From the NCBI GenBank assembly GCA_022495005.1, contig JAGYXB010001002.1:2294001-2358000 (forward strand): a DNA stretch of 64,000 nt, in the 5' to 3' direction. The notes beneath the pieces were generated by a model that made no database searches, was not told where the DNA came from, and was given only the letters and a program-made list of their open reading frames with translations. Origin of the DNA: Rhyacophila brunnea (Eukaryota > Arthropoda > Insecta > Trichoptera > Rhyacophilidae). How positions within the stretch are numbered: position 1 is the stretch's first letter; each line of letters opens with the position of its first letter. This document shows positions 11,151-23,264 of this stretch, piece after piece. Position numbers and translations under genes: made by a program.

Positions 11151-11336
11151 ATGAACCCACCCTGCTCTGCCTTTCAATCGAAGTACGCAATCGAAAGAAA
11201 TCCTATTTCAAGTCCTACTAAATGGCACCCAATAAATGACCTGGGATGGATGCCTGAACCGGCGTCAATTTATCACCAGGATGCAGATAGGTCAGGTGCA
11301 GGAATCCTATCATATTTAACGGAGAATGGTGTTTAA
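11151..11336 (+). CDS. Possible short coding segment of unknown function
   Basis: A 61-codon frame whose composition differs from the chance frames around it: balanced codons, few AT-only codons, and a plausible protein containing SSPTKWHPINDLGWMPEP and ending AGILSYLTENGV. An in-frame stop lies just upstream of the ATG, so it is either a short complete frame or a terminal exon entered by splicing further in. A perfect splice-donor consensus, CAG followed by GTAAGT, occurs 39 bases after the stop at 11373-11381. I do not recognise the protein. It may be an exon or an exapted or transposon fragment. Confidence 0.3.
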   Translation: MNPPCSAFQSKYAIERNPISSPTKWHPINDLGWMPEPASIYHQDADRSGAGILSYLTENGV

Positions 11337-11381
11337 TTAAATGTACAATTACATTATTTACAATATTATTACCAGGTAAGT

Positions 11382-12274
11382 ATCGACGTGTGGATGCTTG
11401 AAGTACATGGATTCTGATCCTTGACTTATTGACTTGAATCTGATTCTTAACATGAGATTACTATTTTGAAAAATAATCAACAATATGTATAATTTATAAA
11501 AAATCGATTAAATAATTTCATTATTAAGTTTGACGTTAAATCTATAGTAAAGTCATAACTATTTTAAGAAAACATTTCATTTTCATTACATTAACCGGAA
11601 TATGGTGACTATATCAGATTCGATATTTAACTTTCCCAAATGACTGCACATTTATCATGAATATTTACTATTGCATTTTCGTTATATTAAATATTGTATG
11701 AATTCATTTGAATGGATATGCACTTACTTTGACATGGGTTTACTATTAATGGTTACGTGTATGCTTATTAAATTTATTCCTCCGGTTAGTAGTTCACATA
11801 GGGTGACTTTAATTTGTATGAGATATTTTATATACGGGATTAATCTCCCATTATGTAATTGTAGACAAAGCGTTTAAAGGTATTACGTTCATAATTTTTT
11901 ATAAGAGATTTATGTTGGATATATTATGTATGAAATTAAAAATATTTTACAAAAGTTAAGTAAAATTTAAGTACCATTTAATTATACCATAAACATAAAC
12001 AATAATTTGCAAAAACCGTATGTGATTATTTTGTCTTATTCATACATGTAATAAAATTAAAAAAGAGTTAAACAAACGTAATAATCTCATTTGTTTTTAC
12101 AATTCATTATTTTAAGCATGTATATACGTAATACTTTAATATCGGAAAGGAAACATAGGATTTGTTACTCATAAAATATAGAAACACTAACAAATTTATA
12201 TTTAATTACAATAAGTTTTTTGACTTTTTAATATTGAATATATGATGGAAGTATGTTTTGATTGAACTTGTGTG
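11382..12274. other. AT-rich stretch, nothing recognised
   Basis: The plus-strand frame 11671-11877 is hydrophobic and cysteine-containing but has no family signature. No repeats with identifiable ends. Confidence 0.45.
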
Positions 12275-12860
12275 TGAAGGTTGAAGGAAGGTTGTTAATA
12301 TCTGACATTAAGAGTGCACGCTAAGCTCTTGTAGTCATATGTATTTGTTTTCATTGAATTAAGACTACAGTATGTACATAGTGTTGATAAGTTTTTGAAA
12401 ATGGTACTGTTCGGTTATCAGGAATACAGCGGAAAACACATTTTGAAAATACCCGATATACTGGATTATTTGTTAGTTTGGGTTAGTTTAGGTTAGGTTA
12501 GGTTAAGTTAGCTTAACCTAATAAATAACCCAGTTAATCGGCTATTTTCAAAATGCATTTTCCGCTGTATTCCTGATAACCGAACAGTACCTTAAAAAAT
12601 AATTAAACCCTGTGTAAACAAAGTCAATTAGATAGTAGTAAAAATTAGTTGTCTATCTATAAAATATGTAAAAGGATACCATTACACCATACATAGTATT
12701 AAATATTTTATAGATATAAGAATATTTTTTATCTCTTATGGTTTGGTTTAGGCAGAACTTACTGAATTTTAACAAGCTAACAAACACCATCTGTAATAAA
12801 ATGTATTCGTAATTTTATTATTCAACGAAAACAAAAAGTATGCATTCTTTTTGCCGGATC
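12275..12860. mobile_element. Decayed copy of the 20584-21158 element, split by a MITE
   Basis: The stretch GAAGGTTGAAGGAAGG, then AGTGCACGCTAAG, TCATATGTATTTGTTTTCATT and TTAAACCCTG matches the element at 20584-21158 in the same order. The match is interrupted exactly by the palindromic MITE at 12403-12591: the host reads GTTTTTGAAAAT before it and resumes with AATTAAACCCTG after it. A reversed subrepeat, CACCATCTGTAATAAAATG, lies near 12787. This nesting dates the MITE insertion after the host element. Confidence 0.55.
12403..12591. mobile_element. Palindromic MITE (GGTACTGTTCGG family), copy 1
   Basis: The arms begin GGTACTGTTCGGTTATCAGG and end with the exact complement. Each arm is about 75 bp and includes CAGCGGAAAACACATTTTG. 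The loop is AGGTTAGGTTAGGTTAAG-like. The flanking 8-mers TTGAAAAT and TTAAAAAA match at 6 of 8 positions, consistent with an aged target duplication given the exact ones in copies 3 and 4. Confidence 0.85.
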
Positions 12861-13458
12861 CCCCATAAACATACCAAAACTATTATGATTTGGCTTAGTA
12901 GGTAACATACTATATTGTATCATGTACATATTGTTCATGATAATAATAATAATATTATAGGGCGCAATTGAATTAATAGGTAATAAAAAACTAAGCATTA
13001 GAAATAATGACAGTGTTTAGCTTAGATTATTAGCTATTATTATATCATATTAAATCAATAAATGCAATAATAGCGCTAGAAAAAGAAAATAATACAACCC
13101 GGAGCGTTGGATAATTATCCAAAAATTTTAATGATTTCATTTAAAATGTCTACATTTAGGGCAAATAAATTAAATTACAGTTCTTAGTCTTATTACATGC
13201 ATATAAGGTTATGAAGATAAAGTAAAGCAAAGGTTATCTACGCTGCAGGAAAAAAAATCTATAGAATATATTTTAACTTTTCTTTCCTTATCTATCACTC
13301 GCAGTAGGTACATATAATATGGTGTTTTCACCTCAGTTTAATTAAGTAATTTAGTATTAATATGCAATAATATGTATGACCATAAATTCTGATATCAGAA
13401 AGCGACCAAGCTGATAAAAATGACTGGCATAAATCTAGGCTTAACTATTGCCTCTATT
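12861..13458. other. AT-rich stretch, nothing recognised
   Basis: No coding or repeat signal beyond simple AT-rich sequence. Confidence 0.45.
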
Positions 13459-13704
13459 AATTGGACGTATTTCTGCAAACATGATCCAATCCTCACGTGT
13501 AACATGTTGAGAAAATTCAATATTTGATTTAAGATTGATTTAAAATGATGTGTGATTATTTGATTTTATTAAAGTATCCCATCAGATGTTTAAATTAAAT
13601 AATCACAAATCATATTTTTTTTAATCAATCATCCCTCAAATATTGAATTTTCTCAACATGTTACACGTGTGGGTTGGATCTTGTTTGCAGAAATACGTCC
13701 AATT
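13459..13704. mobile_element. Foldback element (type 3), 246 bp
   Basis: The left arm begins AATTGGACGTATTTCTGCAA and the right arm ends with its complement. Pairing continues through CACGTGTAACATGTTGAGAA and CAATATTTGA, leaving a short AT-rich loop, with mismatches increasing toward the centre. No target duplication was found and no second copy is in the window. It is probably a MITE, but could be a simple inverted duplication. Confidence 0.65.
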
Positions 13705-15429
13705 GTGCTGTTGAAAATGTGATTTTTAACTGTAACTGTATTTTTAATAATGTATATTTCAATGCTGTTGCCGACACCATGCCGCCATACAAGTGAATGA
13801 ATAAAGTTTAATATAATATGTGTCAGCTAGTATTTTCTGAACTGGTTTTAATTCGGGCATGACATACCTACAACACTACCAAAATAGTTCGGAATGAGAT
13901 TTACATGCAAGAATAAACATCATATACGGTTATGGCATTTATATTAAAAATGCCTCATCTATCAATGTGTATAATATGTATTATGTCTGATAATAATATG
14001 ATGTATAAAGTTTTATTTTATTTTGATATGATATCCATTTAAATATGAATGAAAAAAAAAACAATAGTTTAGTTGACAGTTCAAATTTAAAATTTTATAT
14101 TTACTAACATTTGCACCCAACATTGGATGGAGGGTTTCTTGCTGAATTTTTACCGTTCACCTACATACCTAAATTGTTCAGTTTCTTTGTTCTTAGAATG
14201 AAATTATTGGAAATTCGAGAATATCGTCATCCATTATTACTTCATTGTAAAATTGTGGTACTCTTGGTAAATTCTGAATTAAAATCGATACAATATGTTT
14301 TTGTCGAATATTGACTTCAAACAATGTTGTTGTTTCGTTACGGATATTATCGATTACGAAAGTAATATACAACGTAGAAATTACATTCATAAATTTAATT
14401 TTTTATAATGTATTTATATTTGGTAAATTAAACTAAAAAAAACCTCAAATTAAATGCAGTAATCCAAAAGTTTGCCACTTTGGAGCTTATTAATTCCGGA
14501 CAATCTTTGTGTTTTATAGTAGTTGTTTAGATCAATGAGTCAAAGTTATCCAAAAAGTGTAAGTATGTAAAAACACATGGAAATTATATCTTAAAAAAGG
14601 GTTTATGTCTACTTGATGGTTACTTTAAGAAATAATAATATGTGAACCTTGGGCATATAATATATTTCAAATATACAGAAAAGGCATCTTAAAGAGCACC
14701 CATTTAAAAATATTACTAGGTATATTTTCAGTCAAATTTAAACGTAATTGCAGTTCCATACCAAAATTCCCAGATATGCACGAATTTAAATTGAATGGAG
14801 TACAGTATGGTCAGAAAAATGGCATAACTCTTTTTGAAAATGTGACTGAAAGAAAAATGCTAGAGTCAGGTGCATAATGCAATATTGTAAATCATTTCCA
14901 ACCGCAAGCGCACGTGCGGCATTTTTTATGACCATAGAGTTAGTACAGTATTATAGACTGGGTTATAGTACCGTAACTTATAACTATTATCCGTATATTG
15001 TCAATAACTAGTGAAGCATACAGTTTTGACTTAAAATCACATTTCGCTTATTAGAATACACGATTATTATTTGCGTTTACATGAGTTTTTTTATGGCCAT
15101 ATTTGGATTAAACCCTCATTATTTAATATGTATAGTACCAAAAACTACATTAATTAAATTATGCTTGTCAAAATTATTTATTTAAAAACTATTTTTTAAC
15201 TTTTTGTGACATTTAATTATTTAATGATTATTTGATTAATTAACTACGATTGTTTATAAAAATAATAAATAAAGCAAATCACTATGTTATTAAACCATAA
15301 TTAAAAAAAAATATTAAACGAATAATTCACAAGAATATAACACAGAAAAAATCTTTCTGAAAAAAATGTGCTCCTAACAACGAGTTAGTAATAATTATGG
15401 TAATTCAATACTTTGGTTTAAAATACAAA
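13705..15429. other. AT-rich stretch, no gene seen
   Basis: The overlapping frames at 14111-14314 (plus) and 14193-14390 (minus) shadow each other and show no known motif. No element ends were recognised. Confidence 0.45.
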
Positions 15430-15640
15430 AGCCGATAGCTAATAAGTAACAAAATTAGAAAGCGCTTTAAAAAGTATTGTAAAATTCATAAGTTAAATTT
15501 TTGGGCGCGAATACGAAGGGGCTCAGGCTTGAATCCTGCCGGGTGTCGTATTTTTTCAGAAAGATTTTATCTAGTGGTTATATATTACTAAGAAGTATTT
15601 TCAAATTATGTATAGCTAGTCACTAATATTGATCTAAAAA
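15430..15640 (+). mobile_element. SINE family A, copy 2
   Basis: The B-box-like GGCTTGAATCCTGCCGGG is at about 15526, followed by TGTCGTATTTTTTCAGAAAG and then GTATTTTCAAATTATGTAT, the family A body. The A-box region is eroded. Confidence 0.6.
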
Positions 15641-17449
15641 TTGATTTTAGTTATTATCCATGCGCTCAACTTATTGCGTGTATATTATGATGGATTCAAA
15701 CACACAAAAATGTTAATATTATCAAGTTGCATGGCTCTAATTTTTAACAATTGGAACCAGTAACAAGCGATATAGCATTTTTTTATATTGTATACTTCCG
15801 GTCAATTATATGTTTGTATCCAATGTAACGTTATGGTCAATATAGAGCTCTAAATGTGTAAAAAAATTAATTGAAAGTTGGCGTAATCGGTTTGTGAGTA
15901 GCAAAATGGCCCGGGAGTCATCTGAATGATATGAATGACCAAATTATCGAATAAAATATTAAATATATTTGCAAAAAGGTAACGTTAAAGTATTGATAGA
16001 TCTTCAATGAGATTCATTATAATTAACGACCAATTATTTGAAGATGCATAATGTAGAATAACACAAAACATTTTTAGTCCAATCAATGAAACATACCACT
16101 CGAAATGAGTAAGGGGCGTGGGTTCAAGAATTTTCTAGAAAAAACGTATCTTTGTTCAATAATACAAGTTGCATTCTTAAAATGTTATACAAAAAGTGTT
16201 GTTTTGTTTCAGTTCATTATTTTTGGAACAAACTGTTGAAATATTATGTTAAAGTCCTGCGATAAAAAACTGGGATATACTCTGCCAAAAGTCGGTCTAC
16301 TATATTTTTTAATGAAATAATTGGTCGAGTTCCAAGTTTTTCATATACCCTAAGTTTATAATAATTTTCCTATTATATCATATCATTAAAAAATGATAAT
16401 GCCTTTGAGAGTATTTCGTTGTTCTGTGATTTCAGTTATACTAATTGTATTCATAAACGGACTTTGCCATGAATAAAAACTTCAAAACATTAAATATTAA
16501 CAAGAAAAATTATTCCAACGGAGAAACATTAAACACTGTGTTTTTTTGATATTTTTTAGTAAGCAACTATTGTGATTATTCTATAAATATTTAAAGACGA
16601 GACAAAATAATAAAGATTTAAATAAATTATCTAAGTGTTGCAAAAAAATACTTGAATAATGTCTAAGTAATTATTTTTGTATATAATACGAATAAAATTA
16701 TACATTTAGAACTATTCAACAAGATTAAATAATTCTAGTCAGTTTTACAAAACATAAACCTAAAAAAATACAAACAAGATTTATTTGTTTATTATATACT
16801 TATTCAGTTATATTGTATTAAATATATATATAATATTGGATTTATAATATATATGTGCTAACGAGCCAGCATATTTCAAGAATAAAAAAATACTTTCAAG
16901 AAAACGCAATTTAAGATTTTTCAGACCATTGATATTAATGGACTAACAGCATTATGATTTCAGGTATCTATTACGAATAGACGCAAAAGGAGAACTGACT
17001 TTTAAAGATCTGTATCTGTATCTGAAGATTTAAAACATACTGACTCTGAGGTGCAGAATATTATGTATTATTATTGTATTTCCTTCATTCTCGTGCAGAA
17101 TATTCTAATATATTTTATTCTAGTAATCAAACTAGTGATAGATAGTATACAGATGCATAATATTATTTTTAGTTATAATTTACGAGAACTTAAATAATGT
17201 TTTTAAACAGGTTACATTATTATCAGAATTTACTGACGATAATGTGATGGAATTAAATTAAAATATTAATTGATGAAAGTTTTAATAGTATAGTAATATC
17301 ATTAATAAGATAATAATGTAAAACGTAGAAAATATTTGTGGAAAGGTAAAATAATATTGTAATAAATTCAATTTTTTTGTAATGGTTAAAATATTTAAAT
17401 GTTTATCGTGATATAGTGATTAAAATAATTAATTGGTAATGATAATTCG
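15641..17449. other. Very AT-rich stretch, nothing recognised
   Basis: Dominated by simple AT sequence. GTGGGTTCAAGAATTTT near 16120 resembles a decayed B-box, but no head or body around it supports a SINE. Confidence 0.45.
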
Positions 17450-18165
17450 AGATCAAATGGGTACTGGTACCCCTATTTTAAAAGTGTGTGCTGAGATTTA
17501 CCCATCATCTGCCGCCCCAAGTGGACGCCCTCCTATTGCAGTACGTACCACAGTAGTCGGCATCGGGACGTCGAGCCGTCGTATCGTGTTTGCTAAAAGC
17601 TCGATTTAACGGAAGCTTTTGGCGCGGTGTGTTGATTCGCGAAATCTGATTTTTATCAAATTTAAAAAACAAACATTAATATTTAAGATACTCTAACTTG
17701 AACCATTATAGCTTTATGGACCGTTTTTGTAAACGATCGAGTGACGAACAGTTAAAACTTTATGCTAATTCGTTAAAACTTTGGTGAAAGTTTAGATTCG
17801 TTGTTGAAAAGTTGATTCAAAAAGTTTAGGAAGATTTTATCAGTCATTATATTAAAAAATATTCATACTCTTACGCTAAATTAAATTAGAGAATAACAAA
17901 ATATGCTTGAATGATGCTAAAAATAAACGTAATTTAACATAAAATAACAGTGTAGTAAATATAAATAGATTTTAATTATTGCTGTAATCACGCACATATT
18001 CATAGTAAATTAAAAAAAGATATATTAAATATTTAAATTTATCTTCATTAACTTTTAACATTGTAAATTAAGTTTTGTGTATGTATATGTAATTTAAAAA
18101 TAAGTGATAGTGTGTGGATTTTAATAACTATAATAATTAAATCGTGAACAACTATTTATAGGTAA
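17450..18165 (+). promoter_or_regulatory. CpG-rich island, possible promoter and first exon
   Basis: About 16 CpG dinucleotides fall within roughly 140 bp (17510-17650), including GGGACGTCGAGCCGTCGTAT and GGCGCGGTGTG, in a window that is otherwise CpG-poor. A 50-codon frame at 17457-17609 ends in AKSSI. Downstream, a donor-like ATAG followed by GTAAGT lies at about 18160-18168. Islands like this often mark insect promoters and untranslated first exons. The inference is weak without transcript data. It could also be a fragment of foreign or repeated DNA. Confidence 0.35.
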
Positions 18166-18169
18166 GTCT

Positions 18170-19399
18170 ATAATCTATATAATTTTAGCATTTAAGTTAA
18201 CATGTACAAAGAAGGTGTATATTTTTTATAATTACTGCATAAATGATTATTTTTTTTAAATATAAAGACCATTGCGGACATTTTTTGCTTAAAATTGTAT
18301 CTATAAATTAGTATTGAATTTAATGTTAATACAATATCATTAACACTCGATTGGAACATCAATAAATAATTATATGACATTTTAATAATAATATATAACT
18401 TTAATTATTATTAACAGATTATTAATATAACGTAATGTTTTTAAAAAATATTTTTTCAAAATAAAATTATGTTATCAGTAGGCGAGTACTTTTAAACAAT
18501 TTTAATTATTAATATTTAGCCCACTTCATTTTTAATAATAATTATATAAATTACAAAGTTAATATTTTAATATTATAAATATAATACTGTGATAATGATG
18601 ATTATGTCACTAATGGAAGTATTGTTTGTTTTTCTCATTCCACAAAAAATATCTTTTTATGTTCAGTGCACATTGTTTACCAGAAATCAATGACAATGGA
18701 TGCTTTCAATCTAAGCATAAATGATTGTCTTTTTTCATGAAATATGACACAATGCAATGCACTCAGAATAATAACACTGTATCGATTTAACATGGAGACG
18801 ACAATATTCATTATTAAAATTTATTATGGTATTTATGGTGGTATGATACCTTAAAATTACATATGTTTAAATATCACAATGATGTGGATATAAAATCAGA
18901 TTTAAAAAAATAATATATTATTCCGATTCGTAGTGTTGACGTAAAATTATGTTGATGACAGAGTTTACGAAAATAATTCCAATATTCCAGATTATAGAGA
19001 TGAAAAAAATAATATATTGTCATTTTATAATTTTTTTTCGTTAATCTGATAATAAACCCCTAGGTCGATTTATATAGTTGTGGACTATTTAAACCTCGAA
19101 AGATAATGCCAAACTAAGGTAGAAACAAAATCTGTGAATTGAATAACTTGATTTATCTAAATAATAAGTAGTGGGGAATCGTCATTATCGAGTGTTTGTA
19201 ATACAACCGATTTAATGACAACGTATATTGTAATGATTTTATTATAATATATTATTAAAATTTTAGTACCTACATATTATTATAGAATATTGACGGCTTT
19301 ACTAAAATATGCAATCAAATTTAAGTGATAAGAGAATATTATAATATATAAATAAAACAATTTTTATAAAATTATTAGCTTAATAAAAATATTGCGTTG
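18170..19399. other. Extremely AT-rich stretch, nothing recognised
   Basis: Only simple AT sequence. The frame at 18192-18380 (minus) is lysine- and tyrosine-rich chance sequence. Confidence 0.5.
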
Positions 19400-19575
19400 T
19401 TGCCTTTTGCATTCCCATATTTACGTAGATTATATTTTTTCCTATTGTAACACGATAACAGGTGACAGTGGCTTAAAAGTACCAGTAAAATATTCACAGA
19501 GACACCCAAGCTATGAAAATATCTAGTATTAAAATGCATTGCGACCTCATTAAGAATCAATCTCGGGGACTGAAA
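19400..19575 (-). mobile_element. SINE family C, partial copy
   Basis: Read on the minus strand, AATGAGGTCGCAATGCATTTT and the following TTTTCATAGCTTGGGTGTC align with the body of the copy at 22020-22230. The tRNA-like head is mostly lost. Confidence 0.45.
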
Positions 19576-20583
19576 TATATATATACCGCAGTTTTCCAGC
19601 TTCTATGTAAAATAGATCGTTTTGTATTTATTTTAAATTTGATGTTTTTGAAAATTGTTTTCATTATAAATTCCCCAGAACCCTCAATATAATAGAATAA
19701 TTTTAGTTTATATAGTATTTATTTCGTACAGAGTTATACATAACTATAATATTATAATTATATGGTAGGGACTCAGGCAGAGTAATAATTATAATAATAT
19801 ATTCCGATTTCATAATACAGTGCCTTTTTTCATTATGGCAATCAAAATTAATATTAACGGTGATATTCCACAGTCAACCAAAATTATAAATTTTCATAAA
19901 AAGTTTGGCGATTGTCATCTCACTTTTTAGCTAAAATAAAAATGGGTCGTGAATTCTTTATTTTTTGTGCTATCATTGTAGAACATCTATTTATACAATT
20001 CCTTTTACTTAGAGAGAGAAAAACATTTAAGTCTAGTTACTGGCGGTAAAAATGTCGTCATGCCAAAACGTATAGTAAAAATTCTGTGAGTAAATGAAAT
20101 TATGTTATAAAGCCTAACAATAAGTTATGTTTGTTTTCAAAATAATAAAAATTGCGTGACACTAATCTTATCAACATATTAGATTTTTTTATTATTTACG
20201 TCTCTGGTTTTTGGGATAGCAAAATTTTATCTTAAATTTTTATTCGGCGGAAACGCCATTTAGCTTTGTCAACGTAGGTATAATTAAAATATCTCATATA
20301 GACACCTAAAATCTGCAAGTTTTTTTTTGTCATATTCAAATTTTATTTTCTTTTAGTATACCCAGAGACTTGGCATTTGATATCAGGAATTCGTTTGGTA
20401 CGACTTTGATAATGATACCATCGCACTGAAATCTTTACTAACAGATTCATCATAGACGGTTTGAAATCTGAATAGAAATGTAAAAAAAAAACAACATGGG
20501 TGTCATCTTTGTACCTTCCGAGATAATAAAATTTAAGATTTGTATTAGTAGACGTCTTCGTTTTAACTTTTTACCATAAAGAC
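19576..20583. other. AT-rich stretch, no gene seen
   Basis: The minus frame at 20450-20776 runs into the inverted-repeat element that follows and has no known motif, so it is not called a gene. Confidence 0.45.
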
Positions 20584-21158
20584 CAGTGGCGAGGGGTGGA
20601 GGTAGGCTGTAAAGATTCAACATATAAACAGTGCACACTAAACTTTGTTTTTCATATGTATTTATTTTCATTCGATTAATAATACAATTTTCAGATGGTG
20701 CTAGTTTTGAAAATAAAATTAAACCCTGCCTCCTTGACCAAACTACAATAGTTAAGATATGCTGACTATCCGCCAAAAATAGTGCATACTTTTTCAGTCA
20801 TACTTATTTGTTTTCGTTGAATTTAGAATACACATTACAGATGGTGTTAATTTTACTTTTTACAATTCGTACCCAAGCCTATCAAGCCCAAGTGTTAAAA
20901 AATATCTTTATATTCATAAAATATCTAATATTATATTATATGGTTTGATTGTGCAATTTTAGATTTTTTATAAATAAACGAATATAATTTTATACTACTA
21001 TCTACCGTGGCTCGTATAAGCAGGGTTTAATAAAAACGAGCATACATTATCTACACATTTTAGTCTTAGTTCAATGAAAAAAATGCCTTTGACTAAAGAA
21101 GTTAAGTGTTCACTATTTATGTCGGATCTTAACAGCCTACATCCACCCCTCGCCAATG
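20584..21158. mobile_element. Inverted-repeat element with internal subrepeats, hAT-like ends
   Basis: The left end begins CAGTGGCGAGGGGTGGAGG and the right end closes with the near-complement CCACCCCTCGCCAATG. Pairing extends for roughly 60 bp with mismatches. Two tandem subrepeats (about 20628-20710 and 20786-20860) each contain CATATGTATTT-like or CATACTTATTT sequence and CAGATGGTG. No 8-bp duplication is visible. There is no transposase. A second copy, broken by a MITE, is at 12275-12860. Confidence 0.6.
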
Positions 21159-22019
21159 AATTAAAAGGAGAGTAGCGGGTTTGGCGAGGGTTTGAATGTG
21201 ACCAGTGGACAACACCCCTTGATGAAGGAGAGAGCCCCGATAATAGCTTCTTATAATCTATTAAAGCGTTAAGTATTGGTGCTCATCATAAACTATTTGA
21301 TTGATATATCTTTCTAAATCCGTAGATTGAGGATTCAAATCCCACATTTGACAATTTCAGATATTTTTATAATATATTATGTTTACATAAGAACAAAACC
21401 TCAGTAATATAAAATGCTGAGCAAATAGCTAACTACTAAATATCATTAAAAAAAACTTGTGAAATAGTGTTGGCATGTATCCAATGATGAATAACTAAAA
21501 GCCTTAAGGCTTGCTTCATTGATTTACAAATAACCTCCGCATAATATGTAGGTTCATTTATTTACTCTGATAATTTTGCGATTATCGTAATAAAAGTTCT
21601 ATTTTAGTCTGTACTATTCATACGGACGATTTTAATCTAATTATCAAAATACAGGTTCGTTAGGTAGGTAGGTGCTAATGGTTAAATCACCGTTTCCGCT
21701 CCAAAGTAGTCCACAGGGATTTGCTATCATTCATTCCATATACATACTTCGAAAATCTAAATATAAATAAATGTATGTATTTAAATATAACAACGCGTGA
21801 GCTTTACTGAACCTTAAGATTCAAACATATAAATCAACATGAAAGCTTTCTAGAATCTACTAAATGTTATATAAGCACCAACATAAGAAGAATAATTATA
21901 ATAAAATATAGTATTATGTAATAGTAATAAATATTAAAACATATATATATATATATATTATATAGGTGTACAAATATGTAACATATACCTATACTGTGTA
22001 ACACACATATGCATAACAC
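21159..22019. other. AT-rich stretch with a TA microsatellite
   Basis: The run at about 21941-21962 is pure TA dinucleotide. A B-box-like GGATTCAAATCCCA at about 21331 suggests a decayed tRNA-headed SINE (about 21290-21480), too eroded to assign to a family. Confidence 0.4.
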
Positions 22020-22230
22020 AACACATATATATTTTTTATCTCTATCGCAGGTCAAGAGATCCAATAAGATTAGTGTAGTGAAACAGTGGTGTAGTAGTCG
22101 AACTGAAATAACCATATTGACATCCAAGATTTTGAAAATTACTAAAATGTATTGTGACCTCACCACGGGAATCGAGTCTGAATTTTCCGGATGAAATGCT
22201 GGTGCCTTACGCATGAAACTACGAGGACCC
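22020..22230 (-). mobile_element. SINE family C, near full-length copy
   Basis: On the minus strand the head reads GGGTCCTCGTAGTTTCATGC, then GTAAGGC (A-box), and GACTCGATTCCCGTGG (B-box). It is followed by the body GAGGTCACAATACATTTTAG. The same head occurs at 43503-43590. The frames seen on both strands here are by-products of this SINE. Confidence 0.6.
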
Positions 22231-22305
22231 TTATTGAATATATTATTACATACTGTAAACATTTTAAAATTTAATTTAATATTTAAATATATAACATTAT
22301 TAAAA

Positions 22306-23252
22306 TGCGTGCGTGAAACTCCACAAACGGTCGTGTAAATTCCCCATTAACAAAGGTGTCCGGCAAGGTGATACCATTTCACCTAAACTATTCACCGCTA
22401 CTCTTGAGGACTTATTTAGGAAACTTGATTGGGAGGAAAAAGGTGTTCCAATTAATGGGGAGCACCTCAGTCACCTGCGCTTTGCAGATGATATTGTTAT
22501 ACTCTCACAAGACCCGAAAGCCCTCTAAGGTAGAATTCAAGAACTCGCGGATGTCGGTCAAACGGTCGGCCTAAAAATAAATGTCTCAAAGACAAAAGTG
22601 ATGAGAAACTGTTTTTGGACCCTGAAATTATCTGTATTAATGGCCAACTCGAGCAAGTCAGCAGCTACGTCTATCTCGGACAGCAGGTGCCCGTAGACGG
22701 AAGCATGCACGATGAAACTGCTTGAAGAACAAAGCTGGGATGGAGTGCTTTCGGACGTCTGAATAGTATCTTCAAGAGTGACCTACCATTATGTCTTAAG
22801 CGTAAGGTGTTCAACCAATGTGTGCTACCCGTGCTCACGTATGGCTGCGAGACGTGGACCCTCAACACAAGAGATGTCCAAAGGCTAAGAGTCGTACAGC
22901 GAGGCATGGAGAGGTGTATGTTGGGCATCACGCGAAAAGACCGTAAGAGAAACGAATGAATTAGGAAGCAGACAGGAGTACGCAATGTAATAGACGTTGC
23001 CAAACAGCTGAATTGGAGATGGGCGGGGCACATTGCTCGCCGAAAGGACGGCTGCTGGACAAATGCCGTCATGCAGTGGTACCCAAGGGGCACGAAACGG
23101 CCACAGGGTCGCCCTAGATGCCGCTGGATTGACGAACTGGTAAAGTTCGGCGGAAATACGTGGCGGCAAATGACACAAGACTGAGAGAGTTAGATGAAGC
23201 TTGGAGAGGCCTTAATCCAGCAATGGATTGACCCCGGCTGATGATGATGATG
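22306..23252 (+). mobile_element. 5'-truncated RTE-like LINE with 12-bp target duplication
   Basis: The 12-mer ACATTATTAAAA lies at 22294-22305 and again at 23253-23264. Between them is the 3' part of a reverse-transcriptase gene: KGVRQGDTISPKLF, then LRFADDIVIL with the catalytic ADD near 22485, then KINVSKTKVM. After frameshifts it continues KVFNQCVLPVLTYGCETW, NWRWAGHIAR and RPQGRPRCRWIDEL. Stops interrupt it at 22526 and later, and it ends in a GAT microsatellite tail (about 23238-23251), typical of RTE-like elements. The element is dead. The clean target duplication shows it inserted by target-primed reverse transcription and was truncated at insertion. Confidence 0.9.
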
Positions 23253-23264
23253 ACATTATTAAAA

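Noticed and set aside
21867..22262. 131-codon minus-strand frame
   Set aside because: The C-terminal half is translated TA-rich DNA and the N-terminal half is the SINE at 22020-22230 read through. Not a gene.
22671..23178. Two antisense frames (140 and 97 codons) opposite the LINE
   Set aside because: Shadow frames of the reverse-transcriptase relic on the plus strand.
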